Below, piece after piece: positions 30,199 to 42,316 of a stretch of 64,000 nucleotides of DNA; positions within the stretch are counted from its first letter, which is position 1, and the number at the start of each line of letters is the position of its first letter. A program made the translations under genes and the position numbers. The notes beneath the pieces were generated by a model. The model worked only from the letters and a program-made list of their open reading frames with translations, was not told the DNA's origin and did not search any database. Source of the stretch: Hordeum vulgare subsp. vulgare (lineage: Eukaryota; Streptophyta; Magnoliopsida; Poales; Poaceae). The DNA lies in contig NC_058523.1 in the NCBI RefSeq assembly GCF_904849725.1, forward strand, positions 205,247,689-205,311,688. Reading direction: 5' to 3'.

Positions 30199-32827
30199 TC
30201 ATCGGGCAACGTGACAAACCCCGGGAACTTTGTCCGGCAAAGCACACCAAGGATGGTGTTTGACTTGCGGACTCAGAGGGGGTGTATCCAACCCTTGCAG
30301 TATGAAAAGGTCAATGCATTGCATATTTGAAGAAACTCGACATCCAACGTTATTAGTTTCGAAGCACCGACTGGTGCGAGCTTCCCTTTGAATAGGCCGA
30401 GGTTGGATCCACCTTTTTTTAGGATCGGCATCATTGTACCGAGGCTCCGGATTATGCAAATGACGATTTTTGGCTTCGTAGTGTGCTGTCACAAAGTTAG
30501 CCACCTCCTCATTAATGAACACCTCAGCCATCACTGCTTCAATTTTACGTTTATTTTTGTATTTAGCTCGAAGCGTCTTCTCCATCCTCTCAGTTGCAAA
30601 GCACCAACGATTTTGCACGGGCCCACCCAATCTTGCCTCGGTCGGTAGATGTAAATTCAAATGCTGCATTGGATTAAAGAAACCCGGCGGAAAGATCTTC
30701 TCTAACTTGTAGAGAAACTCCGGTGCCAACTCCTCCATGTCATCTACCATGCGAGGCGACAGTTCTTTCGCACAAAGAACACAGATGAAATAGCTCAGCT
30801 CCGCTAGTACTAGCCATTCATCCTCAGGAATAAAGCCACGTAACATCACCGGCATTACCCACTCAAGCCATATGTGCCAATCATGACTCTTGAGACAAAA
30901 TATTTTTAATTTTTCAAGACTCGCTCCCCTCTTCAGATTTGCTACATACCCATCGGGGAACATCAAGTGCATTTTGACCCATAAGATAATTTCCTTCATA
31001 GCTGTCCTTCCAAGATTGAACTAGGCCTTTGGCTTCGACCACTTCTACTTTCCTTTGCCTTCTCGCATGTTTTTTAACGGTCTATTACATAGTGTCTCTT
31101 GATCGACTCTAGCCTTAGGATTATCCTTTGTCTTCCCATCTATGCCGAACAATGTATAGAAAATGGCCTCTCTGATACTCTTTTCAGTGTGCATCATGTC
31201 GATGATTTGTGGAAGAAGGAGGTCTTTGAAGTATGGCAGATCCCACAAGCATGGCTTGTGAGTCCAGGCGTGTTCTGAATTATACCCCTTGAAATATCAT
31301 GGACGCTTTGGATCAGGCTCGAGGGCATCTAACTAATACAGGATCTGTTGGCCTGTCAACGCAGGTGGTGCCAAGGTTTTGACAACTTTACCTTTGGTAA
31401 AGTTCTTCTTGTCTTTTCTGAACTGATGGTGAGGGTCCAGGAACTGTCTATGCAAGTCAAAGCAAGAATACTTCCCACCCGCCTTCAACCAATGGAACTG
31501 AAGAGCTGCCTTGCACAAGGGGCACGGGAACCTTCCATGCACACACCATCCAGAGGATAGCGCATACGCCGGAAAGTCATGCATCGAGTACATGTACCAT
31601 ACATGCATTTTGAAGTTTTCTTTTCTAGAGGCATCGTATGTCTTGACCCCATTATCCCAAGCTTCTTGCAATTCATCTTTAAGAAGTTGCATGTACACAT
31701 TCATATTCTACCCTGGATAGTTGGGCCCTGGAATTATCAACGTCAGGAATATGTTCTTTCTTTGCATAATCTGCCTGGAGGGGGGGGGTGAGTGGAATGA
31801 CAAATAGAGGCCAACTACTATATTGGGTTGCCGTCATGCCGAAGGGATTGAACCTATTCATGGCGATGCACACTCGAGGATTCCTTAGATCTACCGCTTT
31901 ATCATGATGTAATCCATCGAAATATTTCCACGCTTCCCCATCCTATGTGTGTACCGCCATCTTATTCCCATCCGCATCTAGTTCAGTTCTTTTGCCCAAT
32001 TTGTGCCATGTCATCTGTCTGGCTGTCTCTTCGACCATGAAAAGATGTTGAAGCCTTGGTATGATTGGCATATGCCGAAGAACATTAACTGTGATTTTGG
32101 TTTGCCTCTTCTCACCCATACCGTTTGTAACCACAAGATACCTGCAAGGCTTGCATTTGGGACAATAGTCCAAGTGTGCATACTCCTTCCTAAATAATAC
32201 ACATCCTTTCTCACAGGAATCTATCTTTTCACAGGGCATCTTAAGTGAACGAAGTATTTTGTTCGACTGGTACAGGTTTGAAGGCATGACATGGCCTTTG
32301 GGTAGAAAGCGTCCAAATAGTGTCATCATCGCGTCGTAGCATTCTCTTCCCAAGTTGAACTGAGCCTTCACAACCATTACTTTTGCAATGGCATCCAGCT
32401 AACAAAGCTTAGTGTGCTCGTGGAGAGGACGTTTTGAAGACTCCAACGTTTCATAGAAGGATTTTGCAGATTCCTCCATCTCATCGTCCGAATCCTGAGC
32501 ATCATCAAAGTCTTGCACCATGTCTTCGATCCCGGTACCATGCTCGTCGGTGCGATGACGAACCACTTCAGTTCTGGTGCGTTGTATAGACTTACCATGA
32601 AATGTCCACACCATATAATTAGGCTTAAAACCCCTCCTCTGTAGGTGTTTAATCATTACAGCTTGTGTCCTCTTTTTATAGTGGTCGCACTGTAGACAGG
32701 GGCACCAGTTTGTTTCCTAGCCATTTGCAAATGCGACTTTCACAAAGTCCTTGGTTTTTAGAAACCATTCTTTCGTCATCTCTTTCTGACTAGGGTGACC
32801 AGTGTACATCCACGCACGATTAATCAT
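30199..32827 (-). pseudogene. CACTA TNP2-type transposase, multiple nonsense mutations
   Basis: TNP2 would bind and cut CACTA ends. I start at ATG 32825-32827 (MINRAWMYTGHP), the usual TNP2 N-terminus. Landmarks in order: EWFLKTKDFVKVAFANG; Cys-rich NWCPCLQCDHYKKRTQ; HLDYCPKCKPCRYLV; MNRFNPFGMTATQYSSWPL; CVHGRFPCPLCKAALQFHW; LPYFKDLLLPQIIDMMHTEK; and the DUF4218-like C-terminal part KSHDWHIWLEWVMPVMLRG with FFNPMQHLNLHLPTEARLGG. In-frame stops at 32719, 32401, 31945, 31335, 31299, 31047 and 31023 (first base on the minus strand) are mostly TAG where Gln is expected, and one frameshift lies near 31720. It ends with a degenerate tail at 30199. It is not functional. Confidence 0.88.
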
Positions 32828-32965
32828 CTGGCCTAGCTACTAAACACACAAGAAATATATATATATATATAATTCAGCATATATATTCTTCAGATAATCA
32901 AGTTCGCTAGTTTTATTACGTCAATGCAACCTACACGCTAATAGGTAAAGATAGGTCCTAATCCC

Positions 32966-33183
32966 ACCCGAGTATGTGTAGACTGGGTTTTTTCCCATGT
33001 TGTACTCCGGATCCAAAGCAAAATTTCGGCAGCACCTCCCGGCTGGTCTCCTAATACACGTCTCGGCAATAAACAGAGAGGATGTGTATGTGGAGAACAA
33101 CACGGAGGCACTGGCGAAATTATGCATCGGATCTGGGACAAAGCATACGGGAAAACGAACCCAATCTACACATACTCAGGCTG
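32966..33183. repeat. 218 bp foldback upstream of the transposase start
   Basis: The left arm (about 32966-33066) and right arm (about 33074-33183) are imperfect reverse complements around a short centre (CAATAAAC). Examples are GAGTATGTGTAGACTGGG against CCCAATCTACACATACTC, and CAAAGCAAAATTTCGGCAG against CTGGCGAAATTATGCATCG. It starts about 140 bp upstream of the TNP2 ATG, in its presumed promoter or 5' leader. It could be a MITE-like insertion or a native CACTA structure. Confidence 0.7.
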
Positions 33184-33524
33184 TCCATGGATAATGTTGG
33201 ACAATTTGGAAGAATCACGGTTATAATTATATTCAAATGCATGCATATTTATAACTGTAACCCTTTCGAATGGGGGACACATACTGGTCACGCATAGTGA
33301 TAATTTAATGTACCTATATCTAGCAAGTTTCATCCGAAGACCGACCCAGAGCAAATTAAGGGGCGAGGAGGAGATTTCATTTGTACTCAGCCACGAACGC
33401 AGGGGCGGAGCTCGTCGAACGCACGGGGAGGTCTTCGAACAGCAGACCTCGCAGCGACGAGACAAGTACACATGTCAATCCATCCGATCAACACAAATAT
33501 TTTGTGTTCATTAATAAACTTGAA
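33184..33524. other. CACTA intergenic sequence, no feature recognised
   Basis: Between the foldback and the Gypsy piece. I see no coding frame or strong promoter; it contains a small palindrome around AAATGCATGCATATTT (about 33236). Confidence 0.4.
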
Positions 33525-35162
33525 AAATTGCGAAGGACACCTATGCTAGGTAGCATTCCACATCAAAAATCCAGTCTTTATCACTTCCCTACTCGAGGAC
33601 GAGCAGGGGTTAAGCTTCGGGATGCCTCATACGTCTCCAACGTATCTATAATTTTTGATGGTTTCATGCTATTATCTTGTCAAACTTTGGATCTTTTGCA
33701 TGCCTTTTATATATTTTTTGCGACTAACTTATTAACTTAGAGCCAAGCACTAGTTCCTGTTTTTCCATGTTTTTGACCCCTTTCAGAGGAGGATTTTGAA
33801 CGGAGTCCAAACGTAGTGAAACTGCCAAAAAGATTTTTTCTAAAACAGAAAAAGATTGGGAAGCCGGAGAATCAGGGAAGGGGGCTTGCAAGGACCCCAC
33901 AAGCCCCCTAGCCGCGGCCAGGGGGCCGCGCCTCCCTGGCTTGTGGGCTCCCTGGGCCACCTCTGCCCTAGGTTTTGCGCCTATATATTCCCTAAAATCC
34001 CAGAAAAATCAGGAGATCATCGAAAGTACTTTTCCGCCGCCGCAAGCTTCTGTCTCCGCAGGATCCCATCTGGGCCATGTTCTGGTGCCCAGCCGGAGGG
34101 GGGATTCGGATACGGAGGGCTTCTTCATTAACACCATGACCTCTCCGATGATGCGTGAGTAGTTCACCATAGACCTATGGGTCCATAGCTAGTAGCTAGA
34201 TGGCTTCTTCTCTCTCTTGGCTCTTCAATACAAAGTTCTCCAGGATCTTCATGGAGATCTATCCGATGTAATCTTCTTTTGCGGTGTATTTGTCGAGATC
34301 TGATGAATTGTGGATTTATGATCAGATTATCTATGAATCTTATTTGAGTTTCTTCTGATCTCTCTTATGCATGATTTCATATCCTTGTAATTCTCTTCGA
34401 GTTGTGGGTTTTGTTTAGCCAACTAGATCTATGATTCTTGCAATGGGAGAAGTGCTTGGTTTTGGGTTCATACCGTGCGGTGACCTCTCCCAGTGACAGA
34501 AGGGGTAGCGAGGCATGCATCGTGTTGTTGCTATCAAGGGTAAAAAGATGGGGTTTTCATCATTGGTTTGAGATTATCCCTCTACATCATGTCATCTTGC
34601 TTAAGGCGTTACTTTGCTCGTCATGAACTCAATACACTAGATGCATGCTGGGTAGCGGTCGATGTGTGGAGTAATAGTAGTAGATGCAGAAAGTATCGGT
34701 CTACTTGTCTCGGACGTGATGCCTACATGTATGATCATTGCCTTAGATATCGTCATGAATTTGCGCGGTTCTATCAATTGCTCGACAGTAATTTGTTCAC
34801 CCACCATAATACTTGCTATTTTGAGAGAACCCTGTAGTGAACAGTACGGCCCCGGGGTCTACTCCACACCATATTTTCAGCCTTACACTTTTTCCTCGTT
34901 GGACTTTCGGCCTTCAAATCTCACTTTGCAATCAATCTTGAAGGGATTGACAACCCCTTTAAAGCGTTGGGTGCAAGCTCTTTTGTGTTTGCGCTGGTAC
35001 TCTGGACTTGACGAGATTCTCCTACTGGATTGATACATTGGTTCTCAAACTGAGGGAAATACTTACGGCTCCTGTGCTGCATCACCCTTTCCTCTTCAAG
35101 GGAAAAACCAACGCAAGCTCAAGAGACGACAGAAGGATCTCTGGCACCATTGCCAGGGAAGG
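33525..35162 (+). mobile_element. Gypsy LTR with both neighbouring internal pieces
   Basis: From about 33525 to 33626 the sequence matches the 3' internal end of the non-autonomous Gypsy (GGACACCTATGCTAGGTAGC and its PPT region AAGCTTCGGGATGCC). The LTR follows at 33627-35131, starting TCATACGTCTCC, with hairpin arms at 33896-33905 and 33938-33947 and TATA at 33981-33990. A degraded PBS (TGGCACCATTGCCAGGGA, 35142-35159) then continues the 5' internal side. A solo LTR would have neither flank. Frames at 34438-35033 are LTR sequence, not genes. Confidence 0.75.
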
Positions 35163-36278
35163 ACTTTTGTTGCTGTAGCACTATATTTACTAGACCGGCC
35201 CAAAATTTCTAACTCCCTCCACTTGCGCCTCTCTCCTCAATCCCCTCCTACGGTGACGCCTCCGTCGCCGACCCGTCATGTCCTCGCCGCTGCTGCCATC
35301 GGACGCTGCTGCCGTCGGACGCCGCTGACCCCCTCCCGTGCTCGCCGCCGCCGCCACCAGACACCGTCGCCCCCTCTAGATGTCGCCGCCACCCTCTAGA
35401 CACCACTCTCTCCCACTCGCCCCTCAACCCCTCCAGAAGAAGGAGAAGGAGAATAATAAGAGGAGGAGAAGAAGTGGAGGAGGAGATAAGAAGAAGAAAC
35501 AGAGGAGAAGTAGTATTTTGTGTTAGGTTAATTCTTTTTTTTTGTCATTTAATTGCTATTGTTATTAGGTTAGTGCTAGGTTATTAGGGATAGTAATATT
35601 TAGAATTAGGTTATGGTTAGGGTTAGGAGAATAAGAAGAGGAGGAGAGGAGAAGAAGAGGAAACATAGGAGAAGAGGAGAAGTAGAAGAAGAGGAGAAGT
35701 AGAAGAAAAAGAGGAGAAGAATAAGAGGAGAAGAAAAGAAGAAGAAGAAGAAGAATAAGAAGAAGAAGAAGAAAAATAAGAGAAGGAAAGGAAGAAGAAG
35801 AGGAGGAGAAAAGGAATAAAATAGAGGAGGAGAAGAAGAAATATGTTAGCTAGTGTGCTAGGTTAAATCTGTTTTTATTTTTATTTTTTGTCATTTAGTT
35901 GCTATTGATATTAATTTTGCTTGCTAAGTGTGTGTTAATTAATCACATATTGCTTTGTGTTAATTAAGTACTCCATGAAGCAATGTTGATCGTTTTTGTC
36001 GGAATGTCCGAGTGGCCTATGTTTTGCCGGAATGTTGATTCATTTCCGTTCCGACAAATTTCAAGCGCTGCATATGTCCACTTTTTAGCAAATGTCATGC
36101 CGAAAATTTCGTGAATTTCAGCATGACTTGTGCTAGAAACTAGGACACATGGAGTGCGTGGGAATTCCCAGAAAGGGGAATGAATCAACATTCCGACCAA
36201 ATATAGTCCCTGTTTTATTATTCATGTTATTCGGCATAGAATTAAACTACTATACTTAAATACTCGTAGGAAATTAAT
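35163..36278 (+). promoter_or_regulatory. CACTA second-gene promoter and 5' leader region
   Basis: Contains a C/G-rich stretch (35210-35440), a purine-rich tract of AGG/GAA repeats (35440-35530 and 35625-35850), an AT-rich part with TTAGGTTA-like repeats (35520-35625), and a leader up to the presumed start codon. It lies between two oppositely directed genes and probably holds promoters for both, interrupted by the Gypsy piece. No clear TATA box was fixed. Confidence 0.4.
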
Positions 36279-39260
36279 ATGTCTAGAGACGAAGAAGCCG
36301 GGGGTTCTGGTCTCCACGAAGAAGACCATTTTGAGGAAGCAAATAATTTTTCAATTACCTGGACCAACGGGACATGCCGATGCAGGGAGGCAATGAGACC
36401 AACCCCGACACCGACACTGCCACCGGTAGCAATAGTGGCCCCGCACCAAGACCGGCGATGATGTTGACGTACCTGGTGAAGGACCGAAGCCGAAGTGGGC
36501 AAGAAAACCAAACGCGCTCGCCACCGGACAAATTGTGGTCACAGCGATCCACCCCACGAAATTAGAGCCAACAGCGCCGGAGTCAGCGCGCAAGTGTTAT
36601 GGGAATCAACTAGGATACATCCTCAGGCAAACCACCAACATCAATGATGAAAAGTTAAAGAATATACCACATATGGAGCAGATGCTCCTGACGAAGTTGC
36701 ACAATAGGTTCTTGATCCCCGGGTGGACTAAAAAAAACTTTTGTGGGATGACGAACCCATGACCAAGATAAAAAGCATGGTAATGGTGACGTTCACCAAC
36801 GCCTTGTCCGCCTGGAAAGTAAGGGTGAAAAATCAATTCTGAACAATGAACCGTGGTCTAAGATTCATGCTGACAATCCGTCACTAACGGAAGAGGACTT
36901 CGAAAAATTCAAGGAGACTTGCGCGACAGAAGAAGCGCTCCAAAATTCAGAGAAAATGAAGGAGCTACAGGAGAGGAACACGCCTACCCACCGCTTGGAA
37001 GCCGTGGTTACGAGGGGAAGAAACATGTATGGGCCAAGGAGGACGCTAAATGTGAAAGTCACAGAATCCGAGACCCCTTGGCGGAATTCATCGCCCCGCA
37101 GGAGCGTGACTTGATAAGGGCCCGACACATGTGGGACCCCATCAATAAGGTCTTTTCCACGGACCCGAACACGAGGGAATTCATGAGACTACTAGTAATT
37201 GTTCAATTACCATGTTATATTAATTAGCTTCTGATCAATTCGACAACAAGTTTTGTCACATTTATAAACGATCAACGTTCCTTTTCCAGAAAGAGAAGCA
37301 CCAAAAGGCAGTCAAAAGCGACGAGTCATCCCAGTTGTCGGCGAGGCCCAAGTGGCACAACCCGTTCAACCGGGCCCTGAACATACTTAAAAATGTCTCG
37401 GTGGACAAACCTACCTCTTATGGACGTGTGCACGGCGTCGGAGATGGCGCCTCGTGGATGAAGTGCTACCATGAGAAGCCAGAGGAAAAAAAATATACGA
37501 CAGCTTTATCAACACACCATTGACGAGAAGATCGCGCAAGCGATCGATAAGAGCAAAGTTGATACCAAAGAAGAGTTGGCCAAGGTAATCGACGATAAGG
37601 TTAATGCAGCTGTGGCAGCTTCCTTGGGCCAATTGGTTTCGGCAGTTTTTGAGTTTGTGAGGAGGAATCCAGAAAAAGGGTGAGAGGACCTTCCCCTTCC
37701 CAGCTTTGCCGGGAGTAATTAGGCGAACATCGCACCACCAGCACCTGCTCACGCAACCACACATGCTCCCGTACCTGGTCTCGCTTCGGTTCATAGCAGC
37801 CCGTCCTCCGTCTCTAGCGTGCTCGGCGGGCTTCATATTTGGGTGAGCTCGACGCCATCACGGTAATTACGCATCATACACTTTACACCAGCATGTCTAT
37901 ATAGTCTATGTTTCAATTGCCTTTCAGATGTCTGACGTCGTAGTCATGTCTTTGCAGCCGACAAAACCCCGTGCACCCTACTGTACGATGTCAACGGCCA
38001 GAAGGTGGACATGCGAAAGGAAACAATCATGAAGCCGAAGGACCGCATGCTCCAGAACCGATAGATTCCCCATGGCGTCTTCAAAGTTTGCGTGCCCAGT
38101 GTGAAAGCGGGCTTCGAGGATTTGCCTCTTTTGACACCAGTCGATGACGACGAGACCCCTAAACAGATTGGCGCATGCATGAGCTGGATCTTGCCTTTGC
38201 CGAAGCCTCACCTTCGTGTCGAGGCTCCCGGTAGCAAACCAACGACAAGTCCTCAACAAGGTATGAGCACCACCCCACCTACCCAATTACATGCACCTAT
38301 CACAGTGGGTGATAGCGGTCGACGCGGCGAGGGAGAGCCTCCTTTAGTGCGAGCTGACGTCGCCCCCGTCAGCAAATGCTGATGATGTCATGGAGGAGGA
38401 TGCTGATGACCCTAACCAATATATCAATACCTACTATGACGATGCTCGGGGGTATGAATGAGGCTATGAGCATGGAGATGACTTGGTGATGTTTGAATTG
38501 CCGGAGCTCCAACGTACTACGGGTGATTGCAAAAAGTCTCTCTTCTTGCGATCCTCGCAGGAGACACCTCCAGATGCTGCCTCTACTTAGCAACAACAAC
38601 ACGTGGGCCGTCCGCTGGTAAATAGCATGACGACGCTGGGTGGTGGTTAGGGAAGGTATGGCGGGCTCAATACCGCCACCCGCCAAGAAGCGAAGGAGGA
38701 GACCGGAGAAGAAAGGATCTAAAGGCGCCAGAGTTGCTTCAAGAAGCCAGCCGCATCTAAAGTCCCGGGAGGTAGACATAATACCTATGGTAGGTGCGGA
38801 TCGTTTCCATGTCGCCGGCAACCCGATCCTACCTAAGAAAGTTCTAGAGAACATACAGAATAATGATCTAAGGAGTCTTCATGATGATGTGCTAGCCATA
38901 CAGAGAAGACTTCTCAGCACGAAAAAACTAGGATACTACCTTCTTTACCCAGCTCAGGATCCGTGTGCGATGTCATACGTCGACAGATGGCCTACGGATA
39001 AGTTCATCGTGCGACTTGACTACATCTACGACATGTTCCATGTGACCAAGCTGGATTTTTAGTTCATCCGCCTGTATGCGATGTATCTCAACTACATCAT
39101 CAGGCGCGAGAACATAGAATATATCTGCGTCGCGAACCCATACATTATGCACGAGAGCTTCTTGGCAGTCTGCAAAGAGCACCATGACTATGCGAGCAAG
39201 TACATCAGCGATTTCATGATTGGTAATAAGGACAAGGAAACGATTCTCCCTCCTTATCAT
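36279..39260 (+). pseudogene. CACTA second gene (ORF2), 5' part
   Basis: The start MSRDEEAGGSGLHEEDHFEE at 36279 is followed by coding in shifting frames. Landmarks: TNINDEKLKNIPHMEQMLL and KLHNRFLIPGW (36600-36725); EGKKHVWAKEDAKCE and DPLAEFIAPQERDLIRARHM (about 37010-37190); an intron about 37196-37289 ending TTTTTCCAG; RPKWHNPFNRALNIL and EELAKVIDDKVNAAVAASLG (37335-37683); a basic segment PAKKRRRRPEKKGSKGARV (38675-38735) that looks like a nuclear signal; and SYVDRWPTDKFIVRLDYIYD up to NKDKETILPPYH at 39260, where the Angela-type element sits. Several in-frame stops occur, one after LDF at about 39060. I recognise it as the typical Triticeae CACTA ORF2; its role is unknown. Confidence 0.75.
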
Positions 39261-41062
39261 TGTTGGAAATATGCCCTAGAGGCAATGATAAATAGTTATT
39301 ATTATATTTCCTCTTCAAAGATAATCGTTTATTATCCATGCTATAATTGTATTGAATGAAAACATAGATACATGTGTGGATAAATAGACACAACAATGTC
39401 CCTAGCAAGCCTCTAGTTGGCTAGCCAGTTGATCAAGGATAGTCAAGGTTTTTTGACTATGTGCAAAGTGTTGTTGCTTGATGACTGGATCACATCATTG
39501 GGAGAATCATGTGATGGACTAGACCCAAACTATGAATGTAGCATATTGATCGTGTCATTTTATTGCTATTGTTTTCTGCGTGTGAAGTATTTGTTCCTAT
39601 GACCATGAGATCATATAACCCACTCGCACCGGAGGGATGCCTTGTGTGTATCAAACGTCACAACGTAACTGGGTGACTATAAAGGTGCTCTACAGGTATC
39701 TCCGAAGGTATCCGGTGGGTTAGTATGGATCAAAACTGGGATTTGCCACTCCGTGTCACGGAGAGGTATCTTCGGGCCCACTCGGTAATACAACATCATA
39801 CACAAGCCTTGCAAGCTAAGTGACTAAGTGTAAGTCACGGGATCTTGTATTACGGAATGAGAAAAGAGACTTGCCGGTAACGAGATTGAAATAGGTATGC
39901 GGATACCGATGACCGAATCTCGGGCAAGTAACATACCGAAGGACAAAGGGAATGAAATACGGGATTGCCTGAATCCTTGATACTGAGGTTCAACCGATAA
40001 GTTATTCAGAGAATATGTAGGATCCAATATGGGCATCCATGTCCCGCTATTGGATATTGACCGAGGAGTACCTCGGGGCATGTCTGCATAGTTCTCGAAC
40101 CCGCAGGGTCTGCACACTTAAGGTTCGGCGATGTTTTAGTACAGTTGAGTTATATGTGTGGTTACCGAATGTTGTTTGGAGTCCCGGATGAGATCACAGA
40201 CGTCACAAGGGTTTCCGGAATGGTATGACCTCATGTGGTTACCGGAAAGTTTTCGGGCATTACCGGGAATTTACCGGGAGTGACGAATGGGTTCCGGATG
40301 TTCACCGGGGGGCAGCCCACCCGGGGAAGCCCATAGGCCTTAGGGGTGCCGCACCAGACCTTAGTGGGCTGGTGGGATAGCCCAAGAAGCCCTATGCCCA
40401 GGAGATAAGAAATCAAAGGAAAAAGAAAAAAAAGGAGGTGGGAAGGAAGGGAAAGACTCCACCTTCCAATCCTAGTTGGACTAGGATTGGAGGTGGACTC
40501 CTCCACCTCCTTGGCCGGCGGACCCTTGGGGTCTTGGACCCCAAGGCAAGCCTCCCCACCCCTCCTCCTATATATAGTGAAGGTCTAGGGCTGATTTGAG
40601 ACAAACTTTGCCACGGCAGCCCGACCACAAAACGTCACGGTTTTCCTCTAGATCGTATTTCTACGGAGCTCGGACGGAGCCGTGCAGGAGTAGATCCTTC
40701 ACCACCACCGGAGCACCGTCACGCTGCCGGAGAACTCATCTACTTCTCCGTCTTGCTTGCTGGATCAAGAAGGCCGAGATCATCGTCGAGCTGTACGTGT
40801 GCTGAACGCGGAGGTGCCGTCCATTCGGCACTAGATCGGAGCGGATCGTTGGACGGATCGCGGGACGGATCGCGGGACGGTTGGCGGGGCGGATCGAGGG
40901 ACGTGAGGATGTTCCACTACATCAACCGCGTTTCTTAACACTTCCTGGTGTGCGATCTACAAGGGTACGTAGATCCAAATCTCCTCTCATAGATGGACAT
41001 CACCATGATAGGTCTTCGTGTGCGTAGGAAAATTTTTGTTTCCCATGCGACGTTCCCCAACA
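39261..41062 (+). repeat. 5' LTR, Angela-type element
   Basis: 1802 bp, TGTTGGAAATATGCCC to TTCCCCAACA. TATA box at 40569-40577 (TATATATAG) after a CCTCCT-rich stretch. A G6 run at 40307-40312 corresponds to a G15 run in the 3' LTR. Short frames in it are shadows. Confidence 0.93.
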
Positions 41063-42316
41063 GAGGCATCATGAGCTAGGTTCATGCGTAGATGTAATCT
41101 CGAGTAGAACACAAAGGGTTTTGTTTACAGTGATGTTCGATTTGCTGCCCTCCTTAGTATTTTCTCAATTCGGCGGTATTGTTGGATTGAAGCGGCCCGG
41201 ACCGACATTATTTGTACGCTTATGAGAGACTGGTTTCATCGCTTAACATGCAACCTCGTTGCATAAAGATGACTGGCGGGTGTCTATTTCTTCAACTTTA
41301 GTTGAATTGGTTTTGACCGAGGCGGTCCTTGGAGAGGTTAAATAATAATTTGCACATCTCCATTGTGGTTTTTGCGTAAGTAAGATGTGATCTACTAGAT
41401 ATTAATTGCAACCACGTAAAACATGCAACAACAATTAGAGGACGTCTAACTTGTTTTTGCAGGGTATGCTTGTGATATGATATGGCCAAATATGTGATAT
41501 GATATATTGGATGTATGAGATGATCATGTTGTAATAGTTAATATCGACTTGCACGTCGATGGTACGGCAACCGGCAGGAGCCATAGTGTTGTCTTTTAAA
41601 CTAACGTTTGTGCTTGCAGATGCGTTTACTATATTGCTAGGATGTAGCTTTAGTAGTAATAGCGTGAGTAGCACGACAACCCCGATGGCGACACGTTGAT
41701 GGAGATCATGCTGTGGTGCCGGTGACAAGAAGATCGTGCCGGTGCTTTGGTGATGGATATCAAGAAGCACATGATGATGGCCATATCATGTCACTTATGA
41801 ATTGCATGTGATGTTAATCCTTTTATGCACCTTATTTTTCTTAGAACGACGGTAGCATTATGAGGTGATCTGTCACTAAAATTTCAAGACGAAATTGTGT
41901 TCTCCCCGACTGTGCACCGTTGCTACAGTTCGTTGTTTTGAGACACCACGTGATGATCGGGTGTGATAGACTCAACGTTCACATACAACGGGTGCAAAAC
42001 AGTTGCACACGCGGAACACTTAGGTTAAGCTTGACGAGCCTAGCATGTGCAGACATGGCCTCGAAACACATGAGACCGAAAGGTCGATCATGAATCATGT
42101 AGTTGATATGATTAGCATAGGGATGCTTACCACTAAAACTATCCTCAACTCACGTGATGATCGAACTTGAGCTAGTGGAATTGGATCATGAACCACTCAA
42201 ATGACTAGAGAGATGTACTTTTTGAGTGGGAGTTTAGCAAGTAATTTGATTAGTTAAACTCTAACTATCTTGAACATAGTCCAAGTCCACTTTTAAAATA
42301 TTTTTGTTGTAGATCA
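41063..42316 (+). other. Copia leader with a decayed primer-binding site
   Basis: Directly after the LTR, GGCATCATGAGC (41065-41076) is a damaged TGGTATCAGAGC, the initiator-tRNA-Met PBS used by this family. The 1.25 kb leader holds the known non-coding Copia leader text (for example GAAGCGGCCCGGACCGACAT near 41190) and no coding frame. Confidence 0.75.

Noticed and set aside
33525..35162. Ordinary solo LTR
   Set aside because: PPT-side and PBS-side internal sequences are both present, so it is not a simple solo LTR.
35600..35632. Telomere-like TTAGGG repeats
   Set aside because: Only a short GGTTAGGGTTAGG run in AT-rich leader sequence, not an array of the plant TTTAGGG type.
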